A stretch of DNA of 37,993 bases from Hyphomicrobiales bacterium. GTDB taxonomy: Bacteria; Pseudomonadota; Alphaproteobacteria; Rhizobiales; Rhizobiaceae. The stretch covers positions 1 to 37,993 of the forward strand of contig UBTA01000019.1 of assembly GCA_900468065.1 (NCBI GenBank). Reading direction: 5' to 3'. The position numbers and the translations under genes are program-made. A model generated the notes under the pieces. The model was not told the DNA's origin. It saw only the letters and a list, made by a program, of their open reading frames with translations, and did not search any database. The stretch's first letter is position 1. Each line of letters opens with the position of its first letter. Of this stretch, positions 34,057 through 37,993 are shown one piece after another.

Positions 34057-34060
<4 letters not shown>

Positions 34061-35664
34061 TGTCCGGTTGCCCGTCTGGATTGCACGTAAAGAAGGAAGG
34101 TGAGCGGCAGGGACAGGAGAACCATCATCACCGCATAGGGAGCAGCCGCCACATAGTCGATCTCGCTTGTCAGCGACCAGAATTTCGTCGCCAGCGTTTC
34201 AACGCCGGTCGGCGACAGCATCAGGGTTGCCGTCAGCTCGTTGGTAATGCCAAGCGCCACCAGCGCCGTGCTGGCGGCAATACCGGGCGCCGCCAGCCGC
34301 ATCGTCGTCTGGCGCACCGCCTGAAACGGCGTGCGACCAAGCGCCATGGCGGCCCGCTCAAGTTCCACTGGCGCCTGGGCTATACTGGTGCGCAGTCCGA
34401 CCATGGCGCGCGGCAGAAACAGCATGATATAGGCAAGGAACAACGTGGCGAATGTCTGGTAGAGCGGCAGCACCAGCCGCACCGTGATCGTCACCAGCGC
34501 CAGCGCCACCACGACGCCGGGCAGTGAACCGACATAATAGTGGCAGGCCTCCAGCACCCGCTGCAGCCGCCCCGGTGCCCGCACAGACAGCCAAGCCATC
34601 GGCGCCGCCGCGATCGTCGCCAGCACGCCACCGGCAATAGCGAGAACCACGGTCTGGGCAAATGCACCGCCGACAAGATCGATCCGCCAGATTTCGCTGC
34701 CGCCGATATAGAGCCAGCGCGTCAGGGTGACGAAGGGAACGCCGATGGCCAATGCAGCTGTGAGCACATTCAGCGCCAATGCGGGAATCAACATCCGCCC
34801 GAGCCTACGGCGATCCGCAGGCCGGGCAGCGCCGGACCCCACCCGCGCATAACGCTCGCCGCCGCGCGCCACCGCCTCGATGACCAGAAGCAGCAGGCAG
34901 CAGGATACCAGCACGCCGGCCAGCATATTTGCCGCCGGACCGTTGAAAGCGGACTGGAACTGATCGACGATCGCCGTCGAGAAGGTGTCGAACCGGATCA
35001 TCACATAGAGCCCGTATTCGGCGAGAAGATGCAGGCCCACCAGCAGCGAGCCGCCACAGATCGCCAGCCGCAATTGCGGCAGCACGGCGCGGAAAAACAC
35101 CTGCCATGCGTTGAGGCCGAGCGAAGCCGCCGCATCCTCGATCGCCGGATCGAGACGGCGCAACTGCGCCGCCACCGGCAGATAGAGAAACGGAAAATAG
35201 GCGAGAACCGAAACCAGCACGCCGCCGGTCAGGCCATGCAGGCCCGGCACCAGGCTGATCCAGGCATAGCTGTGCACGAAGGCCGGTACGGCCAGCGGCG
35301 CCACGGCCAGCATGGACCACAGCCGCGCACCGGGCAGATCGGTGCGCTCCGTCAGCCAGGCAAGGGCTACGGAGAGCGCAATGGTGATCGGCAATGTGCA
35401 CAGTTCAAGCAGCGCCGTATTGATCAGCAGTTCGCCGACACGGCCGCGAAAAATCAGCTTTGATGCGGTTTCCCAGCCGGTCTGCACCGAAATCCAGGCA
35501 ATGAAGCCAAGCGGCACGAGGCTGATGAGTGACACGAAAGCGGCAACGATCGTGACCCAGAGATAGGGAACCCTGGACCGTCCCTTGGCGGCGATGATCA
35601 GCCGGCGCAAGGCGGAGGCGGGCTCGGCAGGAAACGCGGTGGCGCTCAAAATCTCTGCTTTCAA
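34057..35664 (-). CDS. fbpB: Iron(III) ABC transporter permease (fused double permease)
   Basis: Inner-membrane permease of 535 residues with two internal permease units (about 1-265 and 275-535), about twelve transmembrane helices, as in FbpB/AfuB. EAA-type loops appear in each half: [22 protein letters not shown] in the first and [21 protein letters not shown] in the second. The start is unusual: no ATG lies near the N-terminus, and the frame begins at a TTG (35664), with a second TTG at 35649. Weak start codons plus a structured spacer upstream probably keep permease level below that of the binding protein. It overlaps fbpC by four bases. Confidence 0.88.
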
Positions 35665-35677
35665 AGCAAAACGACAG

Positions 35678-35762
35678 TCGCAGCCGCCCGGATCGAGCGG
35701 CTGCGAATGTCACCGGCAGTCCGGAATGACGATACTAACCGGAGCGTTCCGATCAGGTTTAG
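35678..35762 (-). promoter_or_regulatory. Three consecutive hairpins in the fbpA-fbpB spacer
   Basis: The 108-base gap holds, in transcript order: hairpin 1 (CTAAACC with GGTTAG, 35735-35762), hairpin 2 (GTCA-CCGG core with CCGG-TGAC, 35709-35730) and hairpin 3 (TCGCAGCCG / CGGCTGCGA, nine pairs, 35678-35706). A TTTT follows hairpin 3 about six bases later. They probably stabilise fbpA mRNA or partly terminate transcription before the permease gene. Confidence 0.6.
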
Positions 35763-35772
35763 GCTCTGCCTA

Positions 35773-36792
35773 TCACAGCAGACCGGCGTCCGTCATCAGG
35801 TCTGTGACTTTTGCGCTGTTGAGTGTGGCCGGATCGACCTTCGGGTACTGCAGATCCGAAAGAGCCGGCAGGGCCTTGTTCGATGCTTCGCCGTTGCCGA
35901 CGGCATATTCGAACGAGGTACCGTCGCGCAGGATGCCCTGCCCGCCCTTGCCGGTGATCCAGGCCAGGAATTTCTGGGCATTCTCCTTGTGCTGGCTGGA
36001 GGCAAGCACGCCGCCGCCCGAGATGCTGACGAAGGCGCCCGGATCCTGGTTCTTGAAGAAGTGCAGCGCAACGTTCTTGCTGTTCTCGCCGGTCTTCGCC
36101 TGATCGCCGAAATAATAGTAGTGATAGATCACCGCACCTTCGACTTCACCGGCATTGACGGCCTTCATCGCGGTCGAATTGCCCTTGTAGGCGGTAAAGT
36201 TCTCCTTCATCGCCTTCAGCCAGGATGCCGTCGCCTCTTCGCCCTTCAGCGCCAAAAGCGCGCTGACGATGGCCTGGAAGTCGGCACCCGACGGTGAAGC
36301 GGCCCAGCGGCCTTTCCAGCTCGGGTCGGCCAGATCCAGCATCGACTTCGGCAGCTTGTCTTCCGTCAGCTTGGTCTTGTCATAGGCAAACACCGTCGAG
36401 CGCGCGGCAACGCCAATCCAATGGCCATTCGACGGGCGGAAATTTTCAGGCACCTGCGCCAGCGTCTCGGCGGCGACCGGCTCGAACAGCCCGGCCCCAT
36501 CGACCAGCGACATCGCCGGCGAATTTTCCGTCAGGAACACGTCGGCCGGCGATGCGGCCCCTTCCTGGACGATCTGGTTGGCGAATTCCATGTCGCTGCC
36601 CTTGCGCAGCGTCACCTTGATGCCGGTTTCCTTGGTAAAGGCTTCGGCCCAGGCGACGCCAAGGCTTTCATGCTGAGCATTGTAGACGACGATGCCGATA
36701 TCTTCCTGAGCCAAGACAACGGTCGCGCCCATGCTGGCGAAAAGGGCCGCGAGCGCCAAAGCACCTGCTGAACCTGAGAAGGAAATTGTCAT
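35773..36792 (-). CDS. fbpA: Iron(III) ABC transporter periplasmic binding protein
   Basis: Ferric-iron binding protein of 339 residues with a signal peptide (MTISFSGSAGALALAALFASMG..., cut near AQ-E, about 29). The mature start DIGIVVYNAQHESLGVAWAEAF and the tyrosine cluster IYHYYYFGD (about residue 230), which supplies the iron-ligand tyrosines, are typical of FbpA/AfuA-type transferrin-like proteins. Also seen: SPADVFLTENSPAMSLVDGAGL and KGRWAASPSGADFQAIVSALLAL. The ATG at 36792 has GAGAGG before it; an upstream start at 36825 would spoil the signal peptide. It is first of the fbpA-fbpB-fbpC operon and has a good promoter upstream. Confidence 0.9.
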   Translation of the reverse strand: MTISFSGSAGALALAALFASMGATVVLAQEDIGIVVYNAQHESLGVAWAEAFTKETGIKVTLRKGSDMEFANQIVQEGAASPADVFLTENSPAMSLVDGAGLFEPVAAETLAQVPENFRPSNGHWIGVAARSTVFAYDKTKLTEDKLPKSMLDLADPSWKGRWAASPSGADFQAIVSALLALKGEEATASWLKAMKENFTAYKGNSTAMKAVNAGEVEGAVIYHYYYFGDQAKTGENSKNVALHFFKNQDPGAFVSISGGGVLASSQHKENAQKFLAWITGKGGQGILRDGTSFEYAVGNGEASNKALPALSDLQYPKVDPATLNSAKVTDLMTDAGLL

Positions 36793-36838
36793 GGAAACCT
36801 CTCCGAGTTTTCTGCGGACCAACATGTCCGGCGGCCCC

Positions 36839-36866
36839 GGTATATAATCCTGATCTTTCGCGTCAA
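36839..36866 (-). promoter_or_regulatory. Sigma-70-type promoter for fbpABC
   Basis: On the minus strand, TTGACG (36861-36866) and TATACC (36839-36844) are separated by 16 bases, 47 bases before the fbpA start codon. An AT-rich near-palindrome TCAATTAAATTTGA (36900-36913) lies about 35 bases further upstream and could bind a regulator; I could not match it to an Irr or RirA box. Confidence 0.55.
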
Positions 36867-36955
36867 CTTTGAATTAGCGCTCAGACAGAAAGAAACCGCT
36901 CAATTAAATTTGACTGTTGAAGAGGGAATAAAATCGCGTCGTGCCGATTCAGGCC

Positions 36956-37372
36956 TCAAATACCGAACAGATGGGACAAAACCACGACATAGGCGACGTA
37001 ACCGCCATTGGCGAGGATCAGGCACAGGCAGGCGAGCGAGCCCAGATCCTTGGCATTCTTGCCCATTTCGGAAATTTCCGGCGAAACGCGATCGACGATT
37101 TCCTCAATCGCCGTGTTCAGCGCCTCGAATGCAATCATCAGCAGAAACAGCACGAAGGCCGCGACATATTGGAAAAAGGTCGCGCCGGTAATGGCGAACG
37201 CGATCATCGCAACGGCGAAAGCGCCGAGCTCGTGGCGGAAAGCCGCTTCCCCGAGCAAGCGCTTGGCGCCGCCGAAGGAATAGGTCGCCGCCGCAAAGAA
37301 ATGCCGGATACCCGTCAGCTTTTTTACCGGCTTCTCGCTGGCCATTCGACGATAGTCCTCGTTCAGATACAT
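36956..37372 (-). CDS. dgkA: Diacylglycerol kinase (DgkA family)
   Basis: Small inner-membrane kinase that returns diacylglycerol to phosphatidic acid, useful where membrane-derived glucans are made from phospholipid head groups. The protein has 138 residues with three transmembrane helices (about 52-68, 70-90 and 112-135). The catalytic signature [19 protein letters not shown] is intact, including the Glu and Asn of the active site, and KNAKDLGS follows. The ATG at 37372 has GGAG five bases before it ([10 protein letters not shown]); an ATG at 37345 ([10 protein letters not shown]) is an alternative closer to the usual 120-residue length. The frame upstream to 37585 covers the terminator hairpin and is not coding. 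Confidence 0.88.
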   Translation of the reverse strand: MYLNEDYRRMASEKPVKKLTGIRHFFAAATYSFGGAKRLLGEAAFRHELGAFAVAMIAFAITGATFFQYVAAFVLFLLMIAFEALNTAIEEIVDRVSPEISEMGKNAKDLGSLACLCLILANGGYVAYVVVLSHLFGI

Positions 37373-37513
37373 GCTCGCTCCGCGCCCTGCAAAATGCCGC
37401 AAGGAACACGCGATACTGACATCAGCCTGAATGCGCCGTGAACACACACGACACACGCCACGATAATCAAAAAGGATCGCCGCTCCCGAATAGGTGAGAA
37501 GCCATGGGCTATC

Positions 37514-37540
37514 AAGCCCTCGCCGCACCGGCGAGGGCTT
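37514..37540 (-). terminator. Strong hairpin after cobT
   Basis: Perfect 12-pair stem AAGCCCTCGCCG / CGGCGAGGGCTT with a three-base loop, 100 bases past the cobT stop. No long T-run follows on the minus strand, so it may also serve as an mRNA 3' end stabiliser. Confidence 0.65.
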
Positions 37541-37639
37541 GCAATTAACGGTAACACCCGAAAATCCGTATCGGGCGCCCGTCATTGCGATGCAGCAAAC
37601 AGTATCTCTGTGCCCGGTACTCGCAGGGGCGAGCGATGA

Positions 37640-37993
37640 TCAGCTGTTGTTGCTGACGCCAGCCTGCGCAAACGTCGCCATGCCGGAATGGCACGCCGCC
37701 GCCGCCTTGACGATGCCGGCAGCAAGGGCTGCCCCCGTGCCTTCGCCGAGCCGCATGCCGAGCGCCAGAAGCGGCGTCTTGCCGAGCATCTCGATAGCCT
37801 TCATATGGCCGGGCTCTGCCGACACATGGCCGATCAGGCAATGATCGAGCGCCGCCGGATTGGCGGCCTTGAGGATTGCCGCCGCGGATGTGGCAACATA
37901 GCCGTCGATGATCACCGGGATCTTCTGCATGCGGGCCGCAAGGATCGCACCGGCCATCGCCGCGATCTCGCGGCCGCCAAGGCGCCGCAGCAC
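37640..37993 (-). CDS. cobT: Nicotinate-nucleotide--dimethylbenzimidazole phosphoribosyltransferase, C-terminal part (cut by window edge)
   Basis: Makes alpha-ribazole phosphate for the lower ligand of cobalamin. Only the last 117 residues are visible, entering from the right edge. [20 protein letters not shown] is the conserved CobT segment, followed by [32 protein letters not shown] and the C-terminal [13 protein letters not shown], which holds the catalytic Glu region. The pattern is clear enough to exclude other phosphoribosyltransferases. In some alphaproteobacterial literature this enzyme is called CobU. Other cobalamin genes may lie beyond the window. Confidence 0.93.
   Translation of the reverse strand: MLRRLGGREIAAMAGAILAARMQKIPVIIDGYVATSAAAILKAANPAALDHCLIGHVSAEPGHMKAIEMLGKTPLLALGMRLGEGTGAALAAGIVKAAAACHSGMATFAQAGVSNNS

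Noticed and set aside
35735..35775. Possible TPP riboswitch: AACCTGATC on the minus strand recalls the thiamine box
   Set aside because: The CTGAGA element and the rest of the aptamer are not found, and the position after fbpA is wrong for a leader riboswitch.

Overview
The window looks like chromosomal DNA of a Rhizobiaceae bacterium (Rhizobium/Agrobacterium group). I infer this from the high GC content, the alphaproteobacterial Usg protein, a full CtrA-type box, the family-typical sequences of RpiA, Gph, FumC, CobT and DgkA, and a large Ala/Gln-rich OmpA protein with a style common in this family. I see no rRNA, tRNA, CRISPR array, phage gene, transposase or insertion sequence. It reads as a housekeeping region with some accessory genes.

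Layout. 1-11.4 kb: the start of rpiA, divergent gph, an L,D-transpeptidase, class II fumarase fumC, a soluble GGDEF protein, an M15 peptidase coupled to a small exported protein, a PPOX-type flavoprotein, an alpha/beta hydrolase divergent from a MarR regulator with two phased operators between them, a DUF971 protein, and moaA. 11.4-19.7 kb: an aminoglycoside-phosphotransferase-fold kinase, a decayed tail of a chemoreceptor gene, a MerR regulator fused to a DUF3471-like sensor module, an intact chemoreceptor, a DMT exporter, mobA-mobB and a polysaccharide deacetylase-like protein. 19.7-25.2 kb: a large OmpA-family protein, a polar amino acid ABC uptake operon (binding protein and two permeases, no ATPase) and usg behind a CtrA box. 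25.3-31.3 kb: a TPR-methyltransferase, a GFA-family protein, an orphan SsuA-like binding protein, a 3-hydroxyisobutyrate dehydrogenase-family enzyme, a DNA alkylation repair protein, an Lrp/AsnC regulator, and a uracil-DNA glycosylase-like protein overlapping an anchored nuclease. 31.4-38 kb: a six-TM histidine kinase of PleC/DivJ/PdhS type, an iron(III) ABC operon (fbpA-fbpB-fbpC) with a three-hairpin spacer, dgkA and the end of cobT.

Themes. Cell-envelope functions recur (L,D-transpeptidase, M15 peptidase, deacetylase, OmpA protein, DgkA), as does molybdenum cofactor synthesis (moaA, mobA, mobB, spread over 8 kb). Three ABC systems are present, but only the iron system is complete. I did not find a clearly new multi-gene system. 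The points most worth a second look are the MarR double operator, the MerR-DUF3471 fusion lying between two chemoreceptor 3' ends, the CtrA box before usg, and the structured fbpA-fbpB spacer.
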